A DNA stretch of 25,584 nt from an uncultured Collinsella sp. (GTDB lineage: Bacteria > Actinomycetota > Coriobacteriia > Coriobacteriales > Coriobacteriaceae), in the NCBI GenBank assembly GCA_900543845.1, contig UQTD01000025.1:1-25584 (forward strand), in the 5' to 3' direction. Position numbers and translations under genes: made by a program. Of this stretch, positions 14,670 through 22,716 are shown in pieces (positions within the stretch are counted from its first letter, which is position 1; each line of letters opens with the position of its first letter). The notes beneath the pieces are model-generated. The model saw only the letters and a program-made list of their open reading frames with translations. It ran no database searches and was not told the DNA's origin.

Positions 14670-15470
14670 GTGGGATTTCGCGACGTTAAGCGTTCTAAGA
14701 GCGCAAAAGACACGCGTATTATTGCAATCATCAATCAAAAAGGCGGCGTCGGTAAGTCAACGACGGCTGTAAACCTTGCAGCAGCACTGGGTGAGCAGGG
14801 TCGCAAGACGCTGATTGTCGATTTTGATCCGCAGGGAAACAGCACCAGTGGATTCGGAATTGAAAAAGAAGACCTTGAGCAGTGCATCTATGATGCATTG
14901 CTGAATGACGTGCCGGCTGAATCGCTTGTTCTTGATACAAATTGCAAAAAGGTATTCGTTATTCCGGCGACAATTCAGCTTGCAGGTGCCGAAATTGAGC
15001 TCGTAAGCGCAATTGCTCGTGAAACCCGCCTTAAAGATTTGCTTGAGCCGATTCAGGATGAGTTCGATTTTATATTCATCGACTGTCCTCCTTCCCTTGG
15101 CCTGCTTACAATCAACGCTTTGACCGCAGCAGACAGCGTTTTGATTCCGATCCAGTGCGAGTATTATGCACTCGAGGGCGTAACGAAGCTGCTTGAGTCA
15201 ATGAAGATGGTCAAATCGCGTCTGAACAAGGGCTTAGACACCTATGGCGTGCTTATGACCATGTATGACTCACGTACTTCTTTGTCGAATCAGGTTGTTG
15301 AGGAAGTTCAGTCGTACTTTGGTGATAAGGCTTTTAAGACCTTAATTCCTCGTACCGTAAAAATCTCTGAAGCTCCGTCTTTTGGAGAGCCGATAATTAC
15401 CTATGCGCCTCAAAATAAGGGTGCAAAAGCGTATATGAACCTTGCAAAAGAGGTGATCAAGCGTGCCTAG
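14670..15470 (+). CDS. parA: Chromosome partitioning ATPase ParA (Soj)
   Basis: ParA is a Walker-type ATPase that binds DNA nonspecifically and moves or positions ParB-parS complexes; Soj also modulates DnaA. The 266-residue protein has the deviant Walker A KGGVGKST (24-31), the motif DFDPQGNST and the Walker B region IFIDCPPSLG. The start is GTG at 14670 with AGGAGG (14660-14665) four bases upstream. A short basic N-terminal extension precedes the core. It overlaps parB by eight bases and follows three parS sites. Confidence 0.96.
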   Translation: MGFRDVKRSKSAKDTRIIAIINQKGGVGKSTTAVNLAAALGEQGRKTLIVDFDPQGNSTSGFGIEKEDLEQCIYDALLNDVPAESLVLDTNCKKVFVIPATIQLAGAEIELVSAIARETRLKDLLEPIQDEFDFIFIDCPPSLGLLTINALTAADSVLIPIQCEYYALEGVTKLLESMKMVKSRLNKGLDTYGVLMTMYDSRTSLSNQVVEEVQSYFGDKAFKTLIPRTVKISEAPSFGEPIITYAPQNKGAKAYMNLAKEVIKRA

Positions 15471-16368
15471 TGCAAAGAAACGTGGCGGATTGGGACGTGG
15501 ACTCAATGCTTTGGTCTCAGAGGCCGAGTATGAGACCGGTGGTTCGGCTGCATCGGCTTCAAATGCCGCATCTGAAACAAAACTGCCTATTGAGGATGTT
15601 GTCCCTAATCCAAATCAACCTCGAATTCACTTTAATGAAACAGAACTTCGCGAGTTGAGCGAGTCAATCCAAGAACATGGCGTTTTGCAACCACTATTGG
15701 TCCGCAAGCACCGAAATGGCTATGAGATTATTGCCGGTGAGCGTCGTTACCAGGCATCGAAACTCGCTGGCCTTGAAGAATTGCCAGTCATCATTAAGGA
15801 AGTTAATGATGACGAAATGCTCGCTCTTGCACTTATCGAGAATCTTCAGCGTTCTGATTTGAACCCTGTCGAAGAGGCAAAGGGTTATCGTCAGCTCATT
15901 GATGCCAGCGGTATGACGCAGGAGGCGTTATCAAAGGCTGTCAGTAAGTCTCGTTCCGCAATTACAAATTCGCTTCGTTTGCTAGATCTTCCCGAAGTCG
16001 TACAGCAGATGATTTTCGAAGGCAAGCTTACTGCAGGCCATGCAAGAGCGATTCTTGCAGTTCCATATGAAGATGCCAGGATTCGACTTGCTGAAAAAGT
16101 TGTCGCAGAAGGTCTTTCCGTTAGAGCGACAGAAAATCTTGCTCCGTTGTTTTCTGCCGGAGAGACGCCAAGGACCCCGAGGCCAGCAACGCCTCAGTCA
16201 TTCAAAAAGGCCGCTCGAGTACTTCGTCAAGTTTTCAATACGAATGTACGCGTGAAGAGCTCACGTGGTAAGAACAAAATCGAAATCGAGTTCAAAGACG
16301 AGGAGGAGCTCTCCCGTATCCTTGGTGAAATGATTCAATTTGGGCAGGAGGATCAGGATGAAGAATAA
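15463..16368 (+). CDS. parB: Chromosome partitioning protein ParB (Spo0J), CTPase
   Basis: ParB binds parS and spreads as a CTP-dependent clamp. The 301-residue protein begins with a basic KKRGGLGRGLNAL stretch, the ParA-stimulating type of N-terminus, followed by a variable linker. It then shows NPNQPR (49-54), the CTP-binding GERRYQA (92-98), the ENLQRSDLNPVEEA box (126-139) and a helix-turn-helix (MTQEALSKAVSKSRSAITNSLRLL). The C-terminal dimerisation domain ends in acidic residues. The start is GTG at 15463 within the end of parA; the next small gene begins inside its last codons. Confidence 0.96.
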   Translation: MPSAKKRGGLGRGLNALVSEAEYETGGSAASASNAASETKLPIEDVVPNPNQPRIHFNETELRELSESIQEHGVLQPLLVRKHRNGYEIIAGERRYQASKLAGLEELPVIIKEVNDDEMLALALIENLQRSDLNPVEEAKGYRQLIDASGMTQEALSKAVSKSRSAITNSLRLLDLPEVVQQMIFEGKLTAGHARAILAVPYEDARIRLAEKVVAEGLSVRATENLAPLFSAGETPRTPRPATPQSFKKAARVLRQVFNTNVRVKSSRGKNKIEIEFKDEEELSRILGEMIQFGQEDQDEE

Positions 16369-16612
16369 GGTTCTCGCGGTCGTTGCGTTGGCAACCACCG
16401 TCGTCGCTGGTGCCTTTGCTGGTTATAAGCTTGCGACAGATGATGAACTTCGAGGTCGACTGCTGCGCGGAGCTCAGGATATCGTCGATACATCTAAGAA
16501 GAAAATGGATGTCATGACCGAAGACGTCGCTATGCGCACTGCTCAGGTGACTAAGAATCCCAAGATTAACCAAGACTGGGTTAACCATCAGTGGGAAAAT
16601 GTTGGCTATTAG
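16358..16612 (+). CDS. Small single-pass membrane protein coupled to parB, unknown function
   Basis: The 84-residue protein starts at ATG 16358, eleven bases before the parB stop, with AGGAGG (16346-16351) six bases upstream, which makes a strong case for a real gene and for translational coupling. Residues 5-22 (VLAVVALATTVVAGAFAG) form one hydrophobic segment, followed by a charged, probably helical tail (DDELRGRLLRGAQDIVDTSK and onward). The architecture resembles YtxH-type small membrane proteins, but I cannot assign a family. The stop overlaps the second TTAGGTACCTAA palindrome, and a strong terminator follows. Confidence 0.8.
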   Translation: MKNKVLAVVALATTVVAGAFAGYKLATDDELRGRLLRGAQDIVDTSKKKMDVMTEDVAMRTAQVTKNPKINQDWVNHQWENVGY

Positions 16613-16620
16613 GTACCTAA
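16609..16620. repeat. 12-bp palindrome TTAGGTACCTAA, copy 2
   Basis: Identical to the palindrome at 13106-13117; this copy covers the stop codon of the small membrane protein gene. Confidence 0.5.
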
Positions 16621-16639
16621 CAATTACTTGCCTGTTTTG

Positions 16640-16682
16640 AAGGGGTCCTTGTCTGATTCATGAGACAAGGACCCCTTATTTT
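16640..16682 (+). terminator. Intrinsic terminator of the rsmG-parAB cluster
   Basis: A perfect 15-bp stem (16640-16654 with 16663-16677, AAGGGGTCCTTGTCT and complement), an 8-base loop and the downstream run TATTTT make a strong rho-independent terminator for the plus-strand genes. Confidence 0.92.
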
Positions 16683-16722
16683 GGCCATAAAACTAAGTTC
16701 ACGTAAATCAAGTCCACTAGGA

Positions 16723-16771
16723 TGAAAACAAATGAAACAGCCCTGGTTGCATTATTTGCAACCAGGGCTGT
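16723..16771 (-). terminator. Intrinsic terminator of rlmN
   Basis: A perfect 14-bp stem (ACAGCCCTGGTTGC at 16737-16750 with 16758-16771) is followed, on the minus strand, by the T-rich TTTCATTTGTTTTC. It lies about 40 bases after the rlmN stop. The two opposed terminators insulate the parAB cluster from rlmN. Confidence 0.85.
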
Positions 16772-16775
16772 CGGA

Positions 16776-16791
16776 TGTTTCACATGAAACG
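16776..16791. promoter_or_regulatory. parS-like site 4
   Basis: TGTTTCACATGAAACG matches the ParB site at 14 of 16 positions. Read on the other strand, its centre is the same CATGTG variant seen in parS site 2. It lies between the rlmN terminator and the rlmN stop. Confidence 0.7.
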
Positions 16792-16810
16792 TTATGGGGT
16801 GCAGACTCCC

Positions 16811-17863
16811 CTATGCGTTCTTCTGGACCTTGAAACGTTGCTTCAGTTGACCGCAGGCGGCATCAATATCATTGCCGCGAGAATTACGAATCGTGGTCTC
16901 GATGCCACGGGACTCAAGGCGGCGCTGAAGATCTTCAACCTTATGAATCGGAGACGGCTTGAGCGGGCTGCCCTCGATGTCGTTAAGCTGAATTAGGTTA
17001 ACGTGGCACAGCGTTCCCTCGCAGAAGTCGCAAAGCGCCTGCATCTCGGGATTCGTGTCGTTGACGCCTTCGATCATGGCATACTCATAGGTCGGTCGGC
17101 GTCCGGTCTTCTCGGTGTAGAGCTGAAGCGCCTCGTGAAGGCGCAGGAGCGTGTACTTCTTGACGCCAGGCATGATCTTGTTGCGCGTGGACTGGATAGC
17201 GGAGTGCAGCGACACAGCGAGCGTAAACTGCTCGGGAATGTCGGCAAACTTGCGAATGCCAGGAATAACACCGCTGGTAGAGACAGTAAGGTGACGGGCT
17301 CCAATACCGATACCGTCGGAATCGTTAAGGATGCGCAGTGCCTTGAGGACCTCGTCGTAGTTAGCGAAGGGCTCGCCCTGACCCATGAAAACGACGCTTG
17401 TGGCGCGCTCGCCAAAATCATTCGAGACGTGCAACACCTGGTCGACGATCTCTTGAGCGGTCAGAGAGCGCTTGAGGCCGTTGAGACCGGTGGCGCAAAA
17501 GGCGCAGCCCATGCCACATCCTGCCTGGGTGGAAACGCAGACGGAAAGCTTGTTACGACGGGGCATACCGACAGTCTCGACGGAAATGCCGTCATGATAC
17601 TCGAGTAGATATTTGCGAGAGCCGTCCTTGGAAACCTGCTTGGTGAGCTCGGTCGGCGTGTCGAAGGCAAAGGCCTCTTTAAGCTGCTCGCGGAAAGCCT
17701 TGGGAAGGTTGGTCATATCGTCAAACGAACAAACGTTCTTCTCAAAGACCCATTCGATGAGCTGCTTCGCGCGGAAGGCGGGCTGGCCGAGTTCGGCCAC
17801 AAGCTCGCGAATATCGTTTTGGCTCAAGTCGCGAATGTCCTGAGATTTAGTCCTGGGATTCAT
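16811..17863 (-). CDS. rlmN: Radical SAM 23S rRNA/tRNA (adenine-C2) methyltransferase RlmN
   Basis: RlmN adds a methyl group to C2 of A2503 in 23S rRNA (E. coli numbering) and of A37 in some tRNAs, using radical S-adenosylmethionine chemistry. The 350-residue protein has the iron-sulphur motif CGMGCAFC (Cys 116, 120, 123) and a C-terminal conserved Cys in DIDAACGQL (337), the residue that forms the methyl-linked intermediate. The SAM motif reads MGQGEPFANY, where many homologues have MGMGEPL. It could in principle be Cfr-like, but the context and C-terminus fit RlmN. The start is ATG at 17861-17863 with AAAGG five bases upstream. It runs opposite to its neighbours, towards the origin. Confidence 0.94.
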   Translation of the reverse strand: MNPRTKSQDIRDLSQNDIRELVAELGQPAFRAKQLIEWVFEKNVCSFDDMTNLPKAFREQLKEAFAFDTPTELTKQVSKDGSRKYLLEYHDGISVETVGMPRRNKLSVCVSTQAGCGMGCAFCATGLNGLKRSLTAQEIVDQVLHVSNDFGERATSVVFMGQGEPFANYDEVLKALRILNDSDGIGIGARHLTVSTSGVIPGIRKFADIPEQFTLAVSLHSAIQSTRNKIMPGVKKYTLLRLHEALQLYTEKTGRRPTYEYAMIEGVNDTNPEMQALCDFCEGTLCHVNLIQLNDIEGSPLKPSPIHKVEDLQRRLESRGIETTIRNSRGNDIDAACGQLKQRFKVQKNA

Positions 17864-17878
17864 GGAAGCCTTTCGATT

Positions 17879-17908
17879 TTGGGGAAACGTAGAGGGTATC
17901 GCTACAAT
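17879..17908 (+). promoter_or_regulatory. Weak candidate promoter of ddl-helicase operon
   Basis: TACAAT at 17903-17908 is a good -10 hexamer 40 bases before ddl. The only -35 match at proper spacing is a poor TTGGGG (17879-17884). It lies in the 85-base divergent gap between rlmN and ddl. Confidence 0.35.
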
Positions 17909-17948
17909 ATGGTATCAGCTGCAGAAATTATAGAGGAGGAGTCTGCCC

Positions 17949-18914
17949 ATGCCGGGTAAAAGCCTAGAGAACATGCACGTAGCGGTCTTGGCGGGCGGTC
18001 ATTCCGCCGAGCGCGAGATTTCGCTCAATTCGGGAAAGAACGTCGTGGTGGCCTTGAAGGAGGCTGGCTACACTTCGGTGGAGCTGCTCGACACGGCTGC
18101 CGATGATTTTATGGTAACCATGGCGACCGGCGGCTTTGACGTGGCGTTTATCGCCATGCACGGTGCCGGCGGCGAGGATGGTGCCATGCAGGGTGCCATG
18201 GAGACCCTGGGTATCCCCTACACGGCGTCGGGTGTGCTGGCGAGCGCCTGCGGTGCCGACAAGGAGGTCTCGAAGCTCCTATACGCCAAGGCGGGCATTC
18301 CCATTGCCCCCGGCCTGGCGCTCGAAGTGGGCGATGAAGTCGATATCGATCATATCGTCGAGATTTGTGGCGAGCGCTGCTTTGTGAAGCCGGCCGTAAA
18401 CGGTTCCAGCTATGGCATTTCCCTGGTCCATGAGCCCTCCGAGCTTCCCGCGGCAATCGCCAAGGCGTTTGAGTACGGCGACAAAGTGCTGGTCGAGAAG
18501 TGTATCGAGGGTACCGAGATCACCGTCGGCGTATACGGCGAGGATGACGTGCGCGCCCTGCCGATCGTTGAGATCCGTAAGCCCGAGGACTGCGAGTTCT
18601 ACGATCTGGACGTGAAGTATGTCGACCCTACAGACATTCATCGCATTCCGGCGCAGATTTCGCCCGAGAACTACGCTCGTGCCCAGGAGCTAGCCTGTGC
18701 CGCCCATAGGGCGCTCGGTTGCTTGGGCATCTCGCGCAGCGATTTTATCGTGAGCGAGGACGGCCCCGTTATCCTCGAGACCAATACCATTCCCGGCATG
18801 ACCGATACGTCGCTGTATCCGGATGAGATCCGCCACACCGACGACATGACGTTCCCGCAGGTCTGTGACAGCCTGATCCGTATGGGTCTTCGTCGAGCGG
18901 GCATTGCATGCTAA
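17949..18914 (+). CDS. ddl: D-alanine--D-alanine ligase
   Basis: Ddl is an ATP-grasp enzyme that joins two D-Ala for peptidoglycan precursor synthesis in the cytoplasm. The 321-residue protein has the N-terminal VLAGGHSAEREISLNSG motif, MHGAGGEDGAMQG, the ATP-grasp loop KPAVNGSSYGISLV (usually EGSSVGV), and the metal-binding LETNTIPGMTDTS. The omega-loop keeps the Tyr in CEFYDLDVKY, typical of D-Ala-D-Ala rather than D-Ala-D-Lac ligases. The start is ATG at 17949 with GAGGAGG nine bases upstream. It overlaps the helicase gene by seven bases. Confidence 0.95.
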   Translation: MPGKSLENMHVAVLAGGHSAEREISLNSGKNVVVALKEAGYTSVELLDTAADDFMVTMATGGFDVAFIAMHGAGGEDGAMQGAMETLGIPYTASGVLASACGADKEVSKLLYAKAGIPIAPGLALEVGDEVDIDHIVEICGERCFVKPAVNGSSYGISLVHEPSELPAAIAKAFEYGDKVLVEKCIEGTEITVGVYGEDDVRALPIVEIRKPEDCEFYDLDVKYVDPTDIHRIPAQISPENYARAQELACAAHRALGCLGISRSDFIVSEDGPVILETNTIPGMTDTSLYPDEIRHTDDMTFPQVCDSLIRMGLRRAGIAC

Positions 18915-21802
18915 TCGAGGACGCGGTTTCATCAGGAACGCCGCAGTTTGTCATCGACTCCTATGCCACGCTTGCCGAGCGCGCCAAAACCCAATCGTTT
19001 GGTCTCATCGAGGAAGATGTTATCGTCCTCGATACCGAGACCACGGGTCTTTCGGTGCAGGACAACGAGCTTATTGAGATATCGGCGGCCCGCCTTTCGG
19101 GCCGCGAGATCGTCGACCGCTTCGATACCTTCGTGCATCCCAAGCAGCTGATTCCCGCCGAGATTACCGAGCTCACGAGCATTACAAACGCCGATGTGGC
19201 AGATGCCCCATCGGCCGTCGATGCCGTGGCCGCTCTCGCCGATTTTGTCGGCGGCTGCCCGGTGATCGCACATAACGCCACCTTCGACCGCTCGTTTATC
19301 GAGTCGGTCAAGGGCGGTGTCAACGTCAGCGACATCTGGATTGATTCGCTGGCACTGTCGCGCATCGCGCTTCCGCGTCTGGCATCGCATAAGCTGTCTT
19401 TCATGGCCGACCTGTTTGGCTGCGACTCGGTGTCGCACCGCGCCAATGCCGATGTCGACGCCCTGTGTGGCGTATGGCGCGTGTTACTCGTGGCGCTCAC
19501 CGACTTGCCCCAGGGCTTAATGGCGCGCCTGGCCGACATGCACCCCGACGTACCCTGGTCCTATCGTCCTATCTTCTCGTTCTTGGCGGGGCAGAACCCC
19601 GGTTCCATCTTCTCTCTCAGCGCCGCCCGCGCCGACGTACTCAAGGCCGATCGGGCCGATGATCGCGTTGATGCGGACGAGCTACCGGTCCTTAAGATGC
19701 CGAGCCGCGAGGAAATCGAGGCGGACTATGCCCCGGGCGGCCTGGTTAATCGCATGTATCCCACGTACGAGCCGCGCGATGAGCAGATCGCGATGGCGCT
19801 CGAGGTCCGTGATGCACTCGTTACGGGAACGCATCGCGTGATTGAGGCGGGCACGGGCGTCGGCAAATCGATGGCTTACCTGGTGCCTTTTGCCGAGGCC
19901 GCGCGCCGCAACAACATCACGGTTGGTATCGCGACTAAATCGAATAATCTTGCCGACCAGCTCATGTATCATGAGCTGCCCAAACTTGCCGAGCAGCTGG
20001 ACGGAGGCCTATCGTTTTGCGCCCTCAAGGGCTATGACCACTATCCATGCTTGCGCAAGCTTGAGCGCATGAGCCGCGGCCAAGTCGAAATTACGACTAA
20101 GCGTGATCCCGCCGACACGCTTACGGCAGTCGCGGTCATCATGGCGTACGTGTGTCAGTCGGCCGATGGCGACCTCGACTCGCTCGGCATTCGCTGGCGC
20201 AGCGTCAACCGTCCCGACTTTACGACGGCGTCGCGCGAGTGCGCCCGTCGCCTATGCCCGTTTTTCCCCGATAAATGCCTGGTCCACGGCGCCCGCCGTC
20301 GCGCGGCACATGCCGATGTGGTGGTCACCAACCATTCCCTGCTGTTCCGCAATGTTGCGGCCGAGGGCAGAATCTTGCCTCCGATTCGTCACTGGGTGAT
20401 CGATGAGGCCCACTCCATCGAGCGCGAGGCACGCCGTCAATGGGCGCGCGTAGTGTCGGCGGATGAATCGCGCGTTCTGTTTGAGCGCCTGGGTGGCTCG
20501 AGCACCGGTGCGCTGAGCCAGGTTTCCCGCGATTTGGCAACCTCGGAGGGCTCTACGCTCTACCTGGGCCTTACCGCCAAGGCGACGTCGACGGTTGCGC
20601 GCGCGAGCATGGCAATCGCCGACGTGTTTGATGGCGTTCGCGAGCTCGGCCGCCGTGCCCGTGGGGGCTATGACAATGCGAACCTATGGATTGGCCCCGA
20701 GCTGCGCGAATCTGACGACTGGCATGATTTCTTACAGTCGGCCTACACCGCTATTGACGCATTGGAACAAGCTGACAAGAGCGTCGACGCGCTGGTACAA
20801 GCCGTCGCCGCCGACAAGCCCGAGGTTGTTGTCGACCTGGGTGATATCTCGCGTCGCCTACACGAGCTGGCCGAGAACCTCAAGCTCATCATTGACGGTA
20901 CCGACGAACACTACGTGTACTCGTTGCAGGTCAATCGCAGGCTGCGTGCCGGCGGCGAGTCGATGACTGCGGAGCGCATCGATATTGGCGAGGCCTTAGC
21001 AACCGAGTGGCTGCCCGAGGTCCACACGGCTATCTTTGCATCGGCGACCATGACGGTTTCCAAGAGCTTTGAGCACTTTAACCACGCCGTCGGCCTCGAT
21101 CGCATCGGCGCCTCGACATCATCGTCGCTGCACTTGGACTCGAGCTACGACTTCGATTCGAACATGGCTGTAGTCGTTGCGGGCGATATCCCCGATCCGC
21201 GCGATCGTGAGAGCTATCTTTCGGCGCTCGAGCGTGTGCTGGTCGACGCTCATCTTGCCATGGGCGGCTCGGTGCTCACGCTGTTCACCAATAGGCGTGA
21301 CATGGAGGAGCTGTACGCTCGCGTCGAGCCCAAGATGGCTCGTGCGGGTCTGGAACTCAACTGCCAGCAGCGCAACTCGTCTCCTCGCCGTCTGCGCGAT
21401 CGCTTTATCAACGAACCGACTTCGTCGCTCTTTGCGCTCAAGGCCTTTTGGGAGGGGTTTGACGCCAGCGGCGAGACGCTGCGCTGCGTCATCATCCCCA
21501 AGCTGCCGTTCTCGAGCCCCACAGACCCGCTCTCATGCGAGCGCAATCTGCGCGAAGACCGCGCTTGGGCGCGCTATTCGCTGCCCGAGGCCGTGCTCGA
21601 GGTCAAGCAGGCAGCCGGTCGTCTCATTCGCTCGTCGACCGATTGTGGCGTACTCATCTTGGCCGACCCGCGCCTGGTGACGAAGGGCTACGGCAAGAAA
21701 TTCTTAACGTCGCTGCCCACGAGTTCCTATCAGCGCATCGAATCGGCACAAATCGGGCACTATCTACAGCTGTGGCGCGCACGCCACGAGCGGCGCCGCT
21801 AA
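18908..21802 (+). CDS. dinG: DnaQ-type 3'-5' exonuclease fused to DinG-family helicase
   Basis: The 964-residue protein joins two DNA-processing modules. Residues 37-190 form a DEDDh exonuclease (DTETTG at 42-47, IAHNATFDRSF near 118, HRANADVDAL near 178). The rest is an XPD/DinG-like superfamily 2 helicase: Walker A EAGTGVGKS (313-321), DEAH box at 499-502, then ASATM, FTNRRDM, FWEGFD and QAAGRLIRS motifs. Cysteines at 381, 416, 445, 450 and 457 between Walker A and DEAH could ligate an iron-sulphur cluster, as in E. coli DinG and XPD. The exonuclease-DinG fusion is known from Firmicutes. The ATG lies within the last codons of ddl, so translation is coupled. It converges on, and overlaps by four bases, the WYL gene on the other strand. 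Confidence 0.93.
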   Translation: MLIEDAVSSGTPQFVIDSYATLAERAKTQSFGLIEEDVIVLDTETTGLSVQDNELIEISAARLSGREIVDRFDTFVHPKQLIPAEITELTSITNADVADAPSAVDAVAALADFVGGCPVIAHNATFDRSFIESVKGGVNVSDIWIDSLALSRIALPRLASHKLSFMADLFGCDSVSHRANADVDALCGVWRVLLVALTDLPQGLMARLADMHPDVPWSYRPIFSFLAGQNPGSIFSLSAARADVLKADRADDRVDADELPVLKMPSREEIEADYAPGGLVNRMYPTYEPRDEQIAMALEVRDALVTGTHRVIEAGTGVGKSMAYLVPFAEAARRNNITVGIATKSNNLADQLMYHELPKLAEQLDGGLSFCALKGYDHYPCLRKLERMSRGQVEITTKRDPADTLTAVAVIMAYVCQSADGDLDSLGIRWRSVNRPDFTTASRECARRLCPFFPDKCLVHGARRRAAHADVVVTNHSLLFRNVAAEGRILPPIRHWVIDEAHSIEREARRQWARVVSADESRVLFERLGGSSTGALSQVSRDLATSEGSTLYLGLTAKATSTVARASMAIADVFDGVRELGRRARGGYDNANLWIGPELRESDDWHDFLQSAYTAIDALEQADKSVDALVQAVAADKPEVVVDLGDISRRLHELAENLKLIIDGTDEHYVYSLQVNRRLRAGGESMTAERIDIGEALATEWLPEVHTAIFASATMTVSKSFEHFNHAVGLDRIGASTSSSLHLDSSYDFDSNMAVVVAGDIPDPRDRESYLSALERVLVDAHLAMGGSVLTLFTNRRDMEELYARVEPKMARAGLELNCQQRNSSPRRLRDRFINEPTSSLFALKAFWEGFDASGETLRCVIIPKLPFSSPTDPLSCERNLREDRAWARYSLPEAVLEVKQAAGRLIRSSTDCGVLILADPRLVTKGYGKKFLTSLPTSSYQRIESAQIGHYLQLWRARHERRR

Positions 21803-22716
21803 AGCGGACAGACGAGGGATTTTGCCATATCGCACAGACGTTCTGACAGGGCGGGGTCATCCAAGATGCGGATGGCCCCGCCCGCTGCGATTACCTGGCT
21901 TAACAGCCAGCGTTCGGAGCCGTAGCGCACATTCACTGTTGAGCAGTCCGCCCCATTGGGTTCAATCGACATGATGCCGGGCCAGTCTAGGCGCTCTGCC
22001 AAGGCGCGCGGCATGAGAAGCTTCGCGTTCCGCTCCGCCTGGGCGAGGGAGTCGTGGAGGGTCGCGGGCTCCGGTGCGTGGCGCACGACGGAGTCGTCGG
22101 TCAAGACCAGGCCCTCGATTTTATCCATGCGATAGGTACGCTGCTCGTCGACCGCGACATCCCAGGCAATCAGATACGTTTGGTCGCCGTTTGTTGTGAT
22201 GCGCAAGGGGTCGACCAAGCGCTCGCGCGCTTGTGTGTCATCCATCGAGCGATACGAGATGCGGCAGCGAACGCCGTCCCGAATGGCGCAGCTCAGCTGC
22301 TGCCAGTGCGATCCGTGGGAGACGGTGTCAAAGACGCGCTGGTTGTAGCCGAGCTCTTTGGGAAGAAGGGCGTGCCGTATTCGAGCCGCAGCTTGGGGTT
22401 CGATTCCCAATGATTCAAGTTCATGGTTGAGCACAGCGCCCTCGGCGGCACTCAGACGCAGGGGTAGCACGCGCCCCGCGTCACCGGTGAGGACCACGCA
22501 CTCGCCGCGGCGTTCGCAGATAATGCGTGCGCCCGATTCTCGGTCCGCAAGCGTCGAGACGATCTCGAGAATCTCGTCGAGCGATGCCCCCGTGATATCA
22601 AAGCGGCTGCAAAGCTCGTCTCGTGTCATGCCATTCTCGCCGGCGGCGTAGAGGGCCTCCATGATGTCGATGGCGCGCGAGAGTCTTTGCTCGCTGGTGA
22701 GTTTACGCACGGGCAT
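21799..22716 (-). CDS. WYL-domain transcriptional regulator, PafC-like
   Basis: The 305-residue protein has an N-terminal helix-turn-helix (about 1-65, with MTRDELCSRFDITGASLDEI) and a central WYL domain (ISYRSMDDTQARERLVDPL, YLIAWDVAVDEQRTYRMDKI), followed by a C-terminal extension. Paired WYL proteins PafB and PafC in actinobacteria form a DNA-damage transcription activator; this gene sits second in such a pair. The start is ATG at 22714-22716, giving a 14-base overlap with the upstream gene; the frame is open further up, but no better start is seen. The naming as PafC rests on tandem arrangement and domains, so other WYL regulator roles remain possible. Confidence 0.83.
   Translation of the reverse strand: MPVRKLTSEQRLSRAIDIMEALYAAGENGMTRDELCSRFDITGASLDEILEIVSTLADRESGARIICERRGECVVLTGDAGRVLPLRLSAAEGAVLNHELESLGIEPQAAARIRHALLPKELGYNQRVFDTVSHGSHWQQLSCAIRDGVRCRISYRSMDDTQARERLVDPLRITTNGDQTYLIAWDVAVDEQRTYRMDKIEGLVLTDDSVVRHAPEPATLHDSLAQAERNAKLLMPRALAERLDWPGIMSIEPNGADCSTVNVRYGSERWLLSQVIAAGGAIRILDDPALSERLCDMAKSLVCPL

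Noticed and set aside
17726..17739. LexA-box-like CGAAC-N4-GTTCT
   Set aside because: It lies inside the rlmN coding sequence about 130 bases after the start, not at a promoter, and one match of this length can arise by chance.
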